Source: Chloroflexia bacterium (lineage in GTDB: Bacteria > Chloroflexota > Chloroflexia > DTKN01). From it: a DNA stretch of 55,742 bases. The position numbers and the translations under genes are program-made. The notes beneath the pieces were generated by a model that was given only the letters and a program-made list of their open reading frames with translations, did no database searches and was not told the DNA's origin. Location of the stretch: NCBI GenBank assembly GCA_016928715.1, contig JAFGKG010000004.1, positions 1 to 55,742 of the forward strand. The letters run 5' to 3'. Shown piece by piece: positions 48,707-55,742 of the stretch; the first letter of the stretch is position 1; every line of letters starts with the position of its first letter.

Positions 48707-49711
48707 ATGAACGATCTGTCGCCCCAAGCCCTTTCGCTGCACCGCCGCGCCATCGTCTGCGATGGACACTGTGATACCATCCTGGACCTGCAGGAACGCG
48801 GCCGCAGCTTGGGTCGCCGTTCCGCCGATGGTCACATCGACCTGCCCCGCTTGTTGGAGGGCGGCGTCACCGCCCAGGTCTTTGCCCTCTTTATCCAGGA
48901 CAAGTACCTGCCCGAGATGGCCCTGCGGCACTGCCTCGACCTGCTGGACCGCTTTTACCTGGAGGTCGAGGGCAACGCGCAGTACGTGCTGCCGGCCACC
49001 CAGGCCGCGCACATCCACCAGGCCAAGGCCGAGGGCAAGGTGGCCGCCGTCCTGGCCATCGAAGGGGCCGAGCCCCTGCGGGGAGAACTGGCCCTGCTGC
49101 GCCTCTTTTATCGCCTGGGTGTGCGCCTAATCACGCTGACCTGGAGCCGCCGCAACGAGCTGGCCGATGGCTTGGGCGCCGCCCGCAGGGAGAGCGGCTT
49201 GACCGAAAGGGGCCTGGCCGTGGTGCACGAGATGAATCGGCTGGGGATGCTGGTGGACGTGTCGCACATGGCGCCGGCCGGCGTGCGGGACGTGCTCTCG
49301 GCCTGCCGGGCCCCCGTAATCGCCTCGCACTCGAACGCCTTTGCCCTGCGGGACCATCCCCGCAACCTGACCGACGAGCAGGCCCGCGGCATCGCCGAGA
49401 GCGGCGGGCTGATCTGCGTGACCCTGGTACCCACCTTTATCGCCCCCACCGTGGCCGAGGCCAACCTGGAGCGGCTGGTGGACCACGTCGAACACCTCCT
49501 GCGCGTGGCCGGGGAGGAGCACGTGGGGCTAGGCAGCGATTACGATGGCTTTGGTTTTAACGACCCCGCCTTTCAGTTCAACGACCTGCCGGACGTGAGC
49601 TACCTGCCCCGCCTGACGGAGGCGATGCTGCGCCGGGGCCTCTCGGAACAGGTGGTGGAAAAGGTCCTGGGACAGAATTTCCTGCGCGTCTTTGCCGAGG
49701 TGGTGGGTTGA
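48707..49711 (+). CDS. Membrane dipeptidase family (M19) metallopeptidase
   Basis: The 334-residue protein matches the renal dipeptidase family: IVCDGHCDTILDL (metal His and Asp), AIEGAEPL (bridging Glu), DVSHMAPAGV, VIASHSNAFAL (metal His) and GLGSDYDGFGF. No signal peptide is seen, so despite the family name it is cytoplasmic. It cleaves dipeptides, including D-residue-containing ones. GGAGG is seven bases before the ATG. Confidence 0.93.
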   Translation: MNDLSPQALSLHRRAIVCDGHCDTILDLQERGRSLGRRSADGHIDLPRLLEGGVTAQVFALFIQDKYLPEMALRHCLDLLDRFYLEVEGNAQYVLPATQAAHIHQAKAEGKVAAVLAIEGAEPLRGELALLRLFYRLGVRLITLTWSRRNELADGLGAARRESGLTERGLAVVHEMNRLGMLVDVSHMAPAGVRDVLSACRAPVIASHSNAFALRDHPRNLTDEQARGIAESGGLICVTLVPTFIAPTVAEANLERLVDHVEHLLRVAGEEHVGLGSDYDGFGFNDPAFQFNDLPDVSYLPRLTEAMLRRGLSEQVVEKVLGQNFLRVFAEVVG

Positions 49712-49754
49712 TACGGTTGAACGTGCCGGGTTGAACGTTTAGGAGGCGGCAAGG

Positions 49755-49857
49755 AATAACTTGCCGGTTTTGACCGGCTAAAACCTCAACTCCGGTCCGG
49801 GAATTGGAGATCTTTTACGGGTTCTTTCGGAGTCGAGGCTTTAGCCGGTGACGGTAA
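49755..49857. repeat. MITE-like element, second copy (inverted, right end short)
   Basis: It begins with AATAACTTGCCGGTTTTGAC and ends in CGAGGCTTTAGCCGGTGACG. Compared with 45890-46013 it is inverted and lacks the terminal GTTATT at its right end. Confidence 0.8.
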
Positions 49858-50009
49858 ACAAGCAGCAACTAGGGCTTTGTGGTCTCGGGCCAGTTGTATC
49901 TGGATGGCCTGGAGTCCTTTGTCTCGCGGTATATGGACGTTAGCACGTTGGAACGTTAGCGCGTTGGAACGTTGGTTGAGCGGGCGTCGTAAAGGAGGAA
50001 AACAGCATA

Positions 50010-50162
50010 ACCCGGATTTGGCACGGATTGCACAGAGCAGAACACGGATTTCGCACAGATTGCCCGGATGGCACAGCCAGGACCGGCCGCTTATCCGGGC
50101 CATCCGGGTCTCATAATCTGTGCAATCCGTGAAGAATCCGTGTCGTGCAATCCGTGTCGTGC
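50010..50162. repeat. CACGGATT/AATCCGTG inverted repeat array
   Basis: GGCACGGATTGCACAGAG and TTCGCACAGATTGCCCGGAT on the left pair with ATCCGGGTCTCATAATCTG and GCAATCCGTGAAGAATCC on the right. AATCCGTGTCGTGC is repeated twice at the end. A similar CCGTGCAATC stretch lies before the radical SAM gene. Confidence 0.6.
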
Positions 50163-50185
50163 TATTTTCAGACTAGGAGTCGAAA

Positions 50186-51664
50186 ATGCCCGACGATCGT
50201 TCTCCTGCGGCGAACACGGCCGGCCTCCTGCGCCGGGGCATCGCCGCGGCCAAGGCCGGCCGGCAGGAGGAAGCCCAGGCCCTGCTCTCCCAGGTGGTGC
50301 AGCAGGACGAGCGCAGCCTGCCGGCTTGGCTCTGGTTGAGCGCGGTGGTGGAGAGCCTGGAGGAGCGGGAACTCTGTCTGGAGAACGTCCTGACCCTCGA
50401 TCCCCAGCACCAAGCGGCCCGGCGGGGGCTGCGGCAGGTGCGGGGGCGCTTGCAGCAGCAGTGGATCGAGGCCGGCCTGGAGGCGGCGCGGGCCGGCCAG
50501 CGGGAGGAGGCCCGTACCCTTCTCTCCCGCGTCGTGGAACGGGACGAGCGCAACCTGGAGGCCTGGCGGGCACTGAGCGTGCTTGTCGAGGGCCCCCAGC
50601 AGCGCCAGGTCTGCCTGGAGAACCTGCTGGCCCTGGTGCCCGGCGACGAGGCCGTGCGAGAGGCCCTGGCCGATCTGCGGGCCCAACAGGAGCGCGCGGC
50701 CGAACCCGCTCCGCCGGAAGCAGCCCCGCCGGGGGAGGCCGCATTGGTCGAGCCGGAGGCGCCCTCAGAGGCATCCCTGGATCTGCAGGACTATCTCTGT
50801 CCCTACTGCATGGCCCAGACGCGGGAGCGGGACCCGGTCTGCCCTTCCTGCGGCCGGCCCCTTTGGGTCCGGAGCGATGCCTGGGGGCACTCTTTCTCCC
50901 GCATGACGACGATCCTGGTCCTGCAGTCGGCCTGTGTGATCCTGCTCGTTATTGGTTTGTTGTCGCTGCTCGCCTACGCGGGGGCGGGTTTTCACAAGCC
51001 GCTCTCCCTGGCCCAGGCCTACCTGGGTATCGGTGACGCTGTTCCCGCCGACATTGCGGCGGCTGCTTTTGCCGTGCTGCCCCGTTGGATCTTTTTTGCG
51101 CTCCTGGGCATGGTAGCGCATTCCCTGCTGGTTTTGGCCGGCCTTTATCTGCGTTGGCCGCCGGCGCTTTACATGTTTGTGCTCAACGCCGTCGGACTGC
51201 TGGGAAGTGGTGTGCTGATCGCCACCCTGCTCTGGGACGTGGGTCTGTCCTTTGCATACGAGGCCAATGCGCTGGTGCGCGTTATCCTGGTCGTGGCCAA
51301 CCTGAGCATGGCCGCGGCGATATTGACGCTCCTCTTTGAACTGCGCGGCGATTTCTTTGAACAAAAGACGCGCCTGCTCTTTCGCCTGGACCGCGACACC
51401 AGCGGTGGTCACGCCCTGCTGGTCCGCGGGCGCGACTATGGCCGGCGGGGCCTGTGGGGCCTGTCCGCCCTGCACCTGCGCCGGGCGGTCCGGTTCCTGC
51501 CCGACGAGGCCGAGGCCTTTTTCGCCCTGGCCCTGGCCTATATCAGCCTGCAGCGTTACGACGAGGCCGCCGAGGTCCTGGCAGAGGCCCGCGAGCTGGC
51601 CCCGGAGGCGCCGCAACTGGCCGAACTGCAGGCGCTCTGGCAGGAGCGCCGGGGGGGAGGATGA
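50186..51664 (+). CDS. Zinc-ribbon, TPR-containing membrane protein
   Basis: A 492-residue protein. The N-terminal ~190 residues have three TPR-like repeats (LLRRGIAAAKAGRQEEAQALL, with copies). A zinc ribbon CPYCMAQTRERDPVCPSCG follows, then five membrane helices (about 245-390), and a C-terminal TPR segment (ALAYISLQRYDEAAEVLAEARE). The topology suggests that TPRs face the cytoplasm. Function unknown; such proteins may assemble other membrane factors. AGGAG is seven bases before the ATG. Confidence 0.8.
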   Translation: MPDDRSPAANTAGLLRRGIAAAKAGRQEEAQALLSQVVQQDERSLPAWLWLSAVVESLEERELCLENVLTLDPQHQAARRGLRQVRGRLQQQWIEAGLEAARAGQREEARTLLSRVVERDERNLEAWRALSVLVEGPQQRQVCLENLLALVPGDEAVREALADLRAQQERAAEPAPPEAAPPGEAALVEPEAPSEASLDLQDYLCPYCMAQTRERDPVCPSCGRPLWVRSDAWGHSFSRMTTILVLQSACVILLVIGLLSLLAYAGAGFHKPLSLAQAYLGIGDAVPADIAAAAFAVLPRWIFFALLGMVAHSLLVLAGLYLRWPPALYMFVLNAVGLLGSGVLIATLLWDVGLSFAYEANALVRVILVVANLSMAAAILTLLFELRGDFFEQKTRLLFRLDRDTSGGHALLVRGRDYGRRGLWGLSALHLRRAVRFLPDEAEAFFALALAYISLQRYDEAAEVLAEARELAPEAPQLAELQALWQERRGGG

Positions 51665-51782
51665 TGCAAACTCATAACCCATCTACGCCGGCACCTCGCC
51701 GTGCTCTGCGACGATATGGGTCCCCGCAGCATCCAAGATCCAGAGGCCCTGCTGCGGGCGCGCGACTATATCCGGGAAACGC

Positions 51783-51817
51783 TTTAACGTTCGAACGTTT
51801 AAACGTTTGAACGTTAC
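51783..51817. repeat. AACGTT-rich short repeat
   Basis: AACGTTCGAACGTTTAAACG and a following TTGAACGTTAC form a palindromic AT-rich patch between two convergent genes. It is of the same type as the repeats at 35376, 42335 and 49934. Confidence 0.5.
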
Positions 51818-54800
51818 TATCCCCTCCCCTCCTCGTACAACCGCATAATCTCCCTGTGCAGGGGAATATTCTCCAAAAAGGAGCGGCGCTGTTCGAGGGG
51901 GTGGATTTTTTCCGCCTGGGCCTGCAGCCCGTGGTAGGCCCGGGCGGCAATGTCCAGCGCCCGGGCGTCCTGCAGGGCCTGCAGGACCTGCAGCGTGTGC
52001 AGGTAGATGCGGCAGGGTTCGCTGAGCGGGTCCAGGGCCAGTAGGGCCAACCGATCCAGTACGTCCTCCACGTAGCGCCGGGCTTTGTCCTGCCGGCCCT
52101 CCAGCAGGGCGACCCGGGCCAGGCCGGCCAGGGCGGCCGTGACCAGGCTGATCTGCTCCAGTTGCTGGTGGAGGTGCCGGGCCGCCTCGTAGACGGCCGC
52201 CGCCTTTTCGAGTTGCTCCAACTCGCTCAAGCTGTGTCCCATGTGCAGTTGGATGTACGCCTCGGAGACGCTGTCGCCGATCTCTTGGGCGATCCGCAGG
52301 GCCTGCTGTTGGTACTCGCACGCCCGTTCCGCCTTTTCGACGTAGAGGTAGAGCCGGCCCAGTCCCAACAACACGCTGCTCTCGCCCTGGCGGTGGCCGA
52401 TCTGCCGGTACAGGTGCAGGGCTTGCCGCAGGTAGGTCTGGGCTTCGATAAAGCTGCCCAGCAGGGTGGCGATGGTCCCCATGCTGTTCAGGGCGTAGGC
52501 CTCTCCCCCGGGATCGCCCATGTCGCGGACGTTCTGCAGCACCTGGCGAAAGGTCCTCTGGGCCCGGCTGTAGTCGCCCGCGTGAAGTGAGGCCTGGCCC
52601 TTGTTGTACAGGACCATGGTCTCGCCCCGGCGGTCCTCCAGCCGTTGATAGATGTCCAGGGCCTGTTGGTAATAGTCCTTGGCCGCTAGGATAAAACCCT
52701 GCTGTTCGGTCAGTTGGCCGAGCATGTGCAGGCCGTTCGCCTCGACCCGCTCGATCTGGGCCGGGCGGGCCTCCCCTTTGGCCGGGGGATCGTTCGTCTC
52801 CCGGGCCTGATCGAGGTGGCCCAGGCCCTCCTTGATCTCGGAATAGGCGCTCGGGTGGTTCCCCTGGCAGGCGGCGGACCAGCCCCGCTGCAGTTTGCCC
52901 CAGGCCAGGGCGAGGGGATCCCCGTAGCGCTGCGCCAGCGCTAGGCCCTGCTGCGCCTTTTGGCGCGCCTCGTCGTAGCGGGCCTGTTCGTTTAAAAAGT
53001 GGGCCTCTTCGGTGTACATGCGGCCCAGTAGGCGCTGCAGGGCGTCGTCGCCGGCTGCCGAGGGCGCTTTGAGGTAGGCGGCCAGCCGTTCGGCGGCGGT
53101 CTGGAAGAGCAGACGGCCCTGTTGGAGCAATCCCCGGAACAACAAAAAGCGCGCCAGGACGCCCAGGCTGCCGGCTAACAGTTCGACGTGGCCGCGGCCG
53201 GCGGCCCAGTAGCAGGCCTGCTGGAGGTTGGCCCAGTCGCGCTGGAGCACCTCCGCCGCCTCCTGGGGCCGGGGTCCAAAGAGGGCGGCCCCCTGGTCGG
53301 TGGCCAGGCGCAGGTAGTAGGCGCTGTGCCGGTCATAGGCCGGGCCTTCTCCCTCCGCTGCGTGCGGTTGGCTTTCGACCGACCATATTGTCGGCGAGCC
53401 GTCCGGATCCATGGGTTGGGCCAGCTTTTCCGCGACAAAGGGACGCAGGATTTCGTGCAGGTTGTAGCGTTCTGACTCGCCTCGTTTGAGCAGCGATTTC
53501 TCCACCAGGCTCTTGATCTCCCGGGGGGAGGCCTGGCTGACCGCTAGGGCCGCCGGCAGGTCAAATCCCCCGGCAAATACCGTTAACTGGGCCAGTGTGC
53601 GCTTTTCCGCGTCCGCGAGCAGGCGCCAGGAGGTCTCAAAGGTGGCCCGCATGCTGCGGTGCCGTTCGGGGATGTCGCGCATCCGGGTAGAGAGGAAATC
53701 CAGGTTCTGCTGGATGGACTCGGCGATGCTGGCGCAGTCCAGCACCTCGACCCAGGCCGCGGCCAGCTCGATGGCCAGCGGCAGCCCCTCGACGATCTGG
53801 CAGATGTGCACGACGTGGGGCAGGGTATGTTGGTTCAGGATAAAGCCGGCCAGGGTGCGGCCGGCCCGCTCGGTGAACAACTGCACGCTGCTGTAGCCGG
53901 CCGCCTCGGCCTCGTCCGCGCTCTCCGGCACGGGCAGCCCACCCAGGCGCAGGACGTACTCGGCCTGGAAGTTGAGCCGCTCGCGCGAGGTCACCAGCAG
54001 GCGGACCTGGGGGGCTTGCCAGAGGATGTCCAGGAGCAGTTCGGATGTCTCGATCAGGTGTTCAAAGTTGTCCAACACCAGCAGCATCTCTTTGCCGCGC
54101 AGATAGTCCAGCAGTTGTCCCTGGGGGCCTTCCTGCCCGGAAAAGGGCAGGCCCACGCTCTTGCCGATGGCCAGGGCCACGGCCTCTCTCTTTTCCTGGG
54201 GGCTCGGACGCCGGCTGCTCGGGCTGGATTCCTCGTCCAGCCCGACGCTGGACAGCGCGACCCACCAGCTCCCGTCGGCAAAGCGGGCCTGGTTCTGTTC
54301 GGCCGCGACCAGGGCCAGGTGGGTCTTGCCCACCCCGCCTTCGCCGGTCAGGGTCAGCAGGCGATAGCCGGGATCGTCCAGGAGCCGGCCGATCTGCAGC
54401 AGTTCCTGGGTGCGCCCGAACAGCGGTGTCAGTTGGTGCGGCAGGTTCCCGGGAGGAAGCTGCGGCGGTGCCCGCTCCACGGCGAACGTTTCCGCCTTGA
54501 TCTCCTCGTACAGGGCGTGGGTCTCGGCGGATGGCTCGATGTTCAATTCCTCTTTCAGCACCTGGCGGCAGCGTTCGTACTGGGCCAGGGCGCGGCTGCG
54601 CTGCCCGCTGTGGGCCAGTGCCCGCATGAGCTGCCGATAGGCCTCCTCCTGCCACGGTTCCAGCTCCAACTGCTGCTGGGCGTAGGCCTGAACCCTGGCC
54701 CAGTCCTTTCGTTCCACGTAGCCGTGCGTCACCTTTCGTAGGGCCTCTATGGCCTGGCGGTGCAGCCGCTCCCGGCTCAGCGACAGCCACTCCTCAAAGG

Positions 54801-55221
54801 GGATGCTGTCCTCCACAAAGAGGCCCGGCAGCAGGTCGCCGCGGTAGAGGGCCAGGGCGGCTTCGAGCTGCCCCTGCCGTAGAAAGGAGGCAAAGGCGGC
54901 CGTGTCCAGCCAGTGTTCGCTCTCCAGGTTGAACTGGGCCTCCTGGCGCGAGATCAGCAAAAAGGGGTTGTCCGGCTCCTCTCCCCGCTCCAGCAGTTGG
55001 CGCAGTTGGTAGATGGACTGGCGCAGGTTCTGCCGGGCCGTGCTGTCGGTGCTCTCGGCCCAGAGCAGGGCGGCCAGGCTGTCCCGCGGGTGGGCGCGGT
55101 CGGCCTCGATGGCCAGGTAGGCCAGCAGGGCCAGCACCTTGACCGAGCGAAACTTTTGGATGGGCTGTTCGTCCAGGACGACCTGGCTGGCGCCCAAAAA
55201 GGTCAGCTTGAGACGGGACAT
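51817..55221 (-). CDS. SARP/AfsR-like regulator: BTAD, NB-ARC-type ATPase, TPR
   Basis: The 1134-residue protein has a winged-helix DNA-binding domain (about 1-95), a BTAD domain (about 100-245, [23 protein letters not shown] and [20 protein letters not shown]), an ATPase (about 260-590) with Walker [15 protein letters not shown] (293-300) and Walker [11 protein letters not shown], and about 500 residues of TPR repeats. It resembles AfsR/MalT-type STAND activators. The ligand is unknown. The AfsR-type ATPase and TPR parts are intact by eye. It is transcribed from a TTGCAT-17-TATAAT promoter, 67 bases before the ATG, with a leader of about 37 bases. Confidence 0.92.
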   Translation of the reverse strand: MSRLKLTFLGASQVVLDEQPIQKFRSVKVLALLAYLAIEADRAHPRDSLAALLWAESTDSTARQNLRQSIYQLRQLLERGEEPDNPFLLISRQEAQFNLESEHWLDTAAFASFLRQGQLEAALALYRGDLLPGLFVEDSIPFEEWLSLSRERLHRQAIEALRKVTHGYVERKDWARVQAYAQQQLELEPWQEEAYRQLMRALAHSGQRSRALAQYERCRQVLKEELNIEPSAETHALYEEIKAETFAVERAPPQLPPGNLPHQLTPLFGRTQELLQIGRLLDDPGYRLLTLTGEGGVGKTHLALVAAEQNQARFADGSWWVALSSVGLDEESSPSSRRPSPQEKREAVALAIGKSVGLPFSGQEGPQGQLLDYLRGKEMLLVLDNFEHLIETSELLLDILWQAPQVRLLVTSRERLNFQAEYVLRLGGLPVPESADEAEAAGYSSVQLFTERAGRTLAGFILNQHTLPHVVHICQIVEGLPLAIELAAAWVEVLDCASIAESIQQNLDFLSTRMRDIPERHRSMRATFETSWRLLADAEKRTLAQLTVFAGGFDLPAALAVSQASPREIKSLVEKSLLKRGESERYNLHEILRPFVAEKLAQPMDPDGSPTIWSVESQPHAAEGEGPAYDRHSAYYLRLATDQGAALFGPRPQEAAEVLQRDWANLQQACYWAAGRGHVELLAGSLGVLARFLLFRGLLQQGRLLFQTAAERLAAYLKAPSAAGDDALQRLLGRMYTEEAHFLNEQARYDEARQKAQQGLALAQRYGDPLALAWGKLQRGWSAACQGNHPSAYSEIKEGLGHLDQARETNDPPAKGEARPAQIERVEANGLHMLGQLTEQQGFILAAKDYYQQALDIYQRLEDRRGETMVLYNKGQASLHAGDYSRAQRTFRQVLQNVRDMGDPGGEAYALNSMGTIATLLGSFIEAQTYLRQALHLYRQIGHRQGESSVLLGLGRLYLYVEKAERACEYQQQALRIAQEIGDSVSEAYIQLHMGHSLSELEQLEKAAAVYEAARHLHQQLEQISLVTAALAGLARVALLEGRQDKARRYVEDVLDRLALLALDPLSEPCRIYLHTLQVLQALQDARALDIAARAYHGLQAQAEKIHPLEQRRSFLENIPLHREIMRLYEEGRG

Positions 55222-55264
55222 GATGGTACCTGCTGCCCGGGAATCGGGGACGGGTTCTGTCTAG

Positions 55265-55293
55265 ATTATACCCTTTTCCCCCGTGTGATGCAA
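55265..55293 (-). promoter_or_regulatory. Promoter TTGCAT-17-TATAAT for the AfsR-like gene
   Basis: Minus-strand TTGCAT and TATAAT are 17 bases apart. It is divergent from an identical pair at 55330-55358. Confidence 0.75.
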
Positions 55294-55329
55294 CTGGGTC
55301 CTCTCGGCGCAGGAGCTGGCACGCTTTTC

Positions 55330-55358
55330 TTGCATTTCCCCTGGCGCCGTGTTATAAT
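55330..55358 (+). promoter_or_regulatory. Promoter TTGCAT-17-TATAAT for the TumE-like pseudogene
   Basis: TTGCAT and TATAAT are 17 bases apart, ending 29 bases before the ATG at 55388. The -35 and -10 hexamers are the same as those of the divergent AfsR-like promoter. Confidence 0.7.
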
Positions 55359-55387
55359 CGGAAATAGGATCAGTTGGAACTATCCTG

Positions 55388-55617
55388 ATGGCCAGATTCT
55401 CCCGCTCTGCCTACGAGCATCTGATTTACACATTGCCGCAACAGTATCCCCCCATCCCGAGAATGCCGCTTTGGCCAGTACCTACCCCCACCATCTGCAT
55501 GATCCTCCGGACATTAAGCACAATCGCAAGCCCGCCCCGGGGATCACTTTTAGTGCTCCTAATTTGCCTGTCCTGATTGAGGATTGCATCGCTTTGGGGG
55601 CGGCCGAACAAGACTGA
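55388..55617 (+). pseudogene. TumE/DUF6516 toxin-family gene broken by an internal deletion
   Basis: The frame from the ATG gives [20 protein letters not shown] and then loses sense. From near 55443 a different frame gives [31 protein letters not shown] and [16 protein letters not shown] before a TGA at 55615-55617. These two pieces look like the start and end of a DUF6516/TumE-type protein (PHH...PPDIKHHR...PNLP is the known end). Some 60-70 residues of the middle are missing and the join changes frame. The promoter and start codon are intact. Family assignment is from memory. Confidence 0.7.
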
Positions 55618-55638
55618 GCCGGTCTGTCTCGGACCGGC
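55618..55638 (+). terminator. Stem-loop after the pseudogene
   Basis: GCCGGTC and GACCGGC pair over a 7-base loop directly after the stop codon of the pseudogene. No T-run follows. Confidence 0.4.
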
Positions 55639-55675
55639 GCGCGGGCGACGCCGGGCGAGGCATTCCCAACCGGGT

Positions 55676-55742
55676 GGGCACAAGCCCTGCTTTCTATCCG
55701 GCCGGGCGGGCACAAGCCCTGCTTTCTATCCGGCCGGGCGGG
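55676..55742. repeat. Tandem 32-bp repeat cut by window end
   Basis: A 32-base unit beginning GGGCACAAGCCCTGCTTTCT and ending ATCCGGCCGGGC occurs twice back to back (55676-55707 and 55708-55739) and begins a third time. The copies are identical. There is no spacer between them. Confidence 0.85.

Larger units (their letters stand above)
49712..50185. other. Repeat-rich gap before the zinc-ribbon membrane protein
   Basis: The 474 bases hold the second MITE copy (49755-49857), GTTGAACG/AACGTT stretches (49712-49741 and 49934-49977) and an inverted ATCCGTG/CACGGAT array (50010-50162). No gene or obvious -35/-10 pair is seen. Confidence 0.6.

Noticed and set aside
55676-55742. Short CRISPR array
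   Set aside because: The 32-base units are contiguous and identical, with no variable spacers, and no cas gene is nearby.

Overview
The window looks like chromosomal DNA of a high-GC member of the Chloroflexota, most likely an Anaerolineae-type lineage. This is inferred from the gene mix and was not tested by a search. The pointers are a large SARP/AfsR-like regulator, secreted proteins built from lamin-tail, DUF11 and PLD domains, a secreted protein ending in FLPLVLRGP, a TIGR03960-type radical SAM protein, a PiT plus DUF47 pair, and intergenic DNA crowded with hairpin repeats. Several genes have a clear TTGnnn-17-TATAAT promoter. No rRNA, tRNA, CRISPR array, prophage or transposase gene was found.

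Layout. 1-5 kb: the end of a GH123-like secreted protein, a CorC/HlyC transporter, and a lipoprotein with two FGE-like domains. 5-13.7 kb: ankyrin protein, terpenoid-cyclase-fold protein plus membrane protein, tyrosine phosphatase, HAD hydrolase, membrane histidine kinase, RDD protein. 13.8-21 kb: GAF-GAF adenylate cyclase, PpnP, a large GH13 protein, a YgiT/DUF4258 toxin-antitoxin pair, galE. 21-26 kb: PiT phosphate transporter, DUF47 protein, ABC ATPase, radical SAM protein. 26-30.6 kb: VWA-FHA-small protein cluster, CsoR/CstR-like regulator, tpiA, pgk. 30.6-39.5 kb: giant PLD/lamin-tail/DUF11 protein, YdjM-like membrane protein, Cys-rich protein, ComEC-like MBL protein, lipid kinase. 39.4-45.6 kb (minus strand): PHP phosphoesterase, PP-loop ATPase, glycosyltransferase, SLC13/DASS transporter, Enzyme I-like protein. 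46-51.7 kb (plus strand): glycosyltransferase plus chain-length/BY-kinase-like protein, M19 dipeptidase, zinc-ribbon/TPR membrane protein. 51.8-55.7 kb: AfsR-like regulator, a broken TumE/DUF6516 gene and a tandem repeat cut by the window edge.

Genes that plausibly work together: pgk-tpiA (glycolysis); PiT with DUF47 (phosphate uptake); VWA, zinc-ribbon FHA and an 83-residue protein (one transcript); YgiT with DUF4258 (toxin-antitoxin); the glycosyltransferase with the Wzz/BY-kinase-like protein (exopolysaccharide); Enzyme I-like protein with the DASS transporter.

Most notable observations. Three proteins between 37 and 48.7 kb keep a recognisable enzyme fold but have lost the catalytic residues: a PTS Enzyme I homologue with His, Arg, Glu, Asn and Cys all replaced, a BY-kinase-like domain without a P-loop, and a ComEC-like MBL domain without metal ligands. 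A 124-bp palindromic MITE-like element occurs twice in inverted orientation, and a third fragment supplies the last codons and stop of a gene. A Cys-rich protein carries a possible NDT/TIR-like nucleotide-binding domain. A TumE-family toxin gene is broken by an internal deletion.
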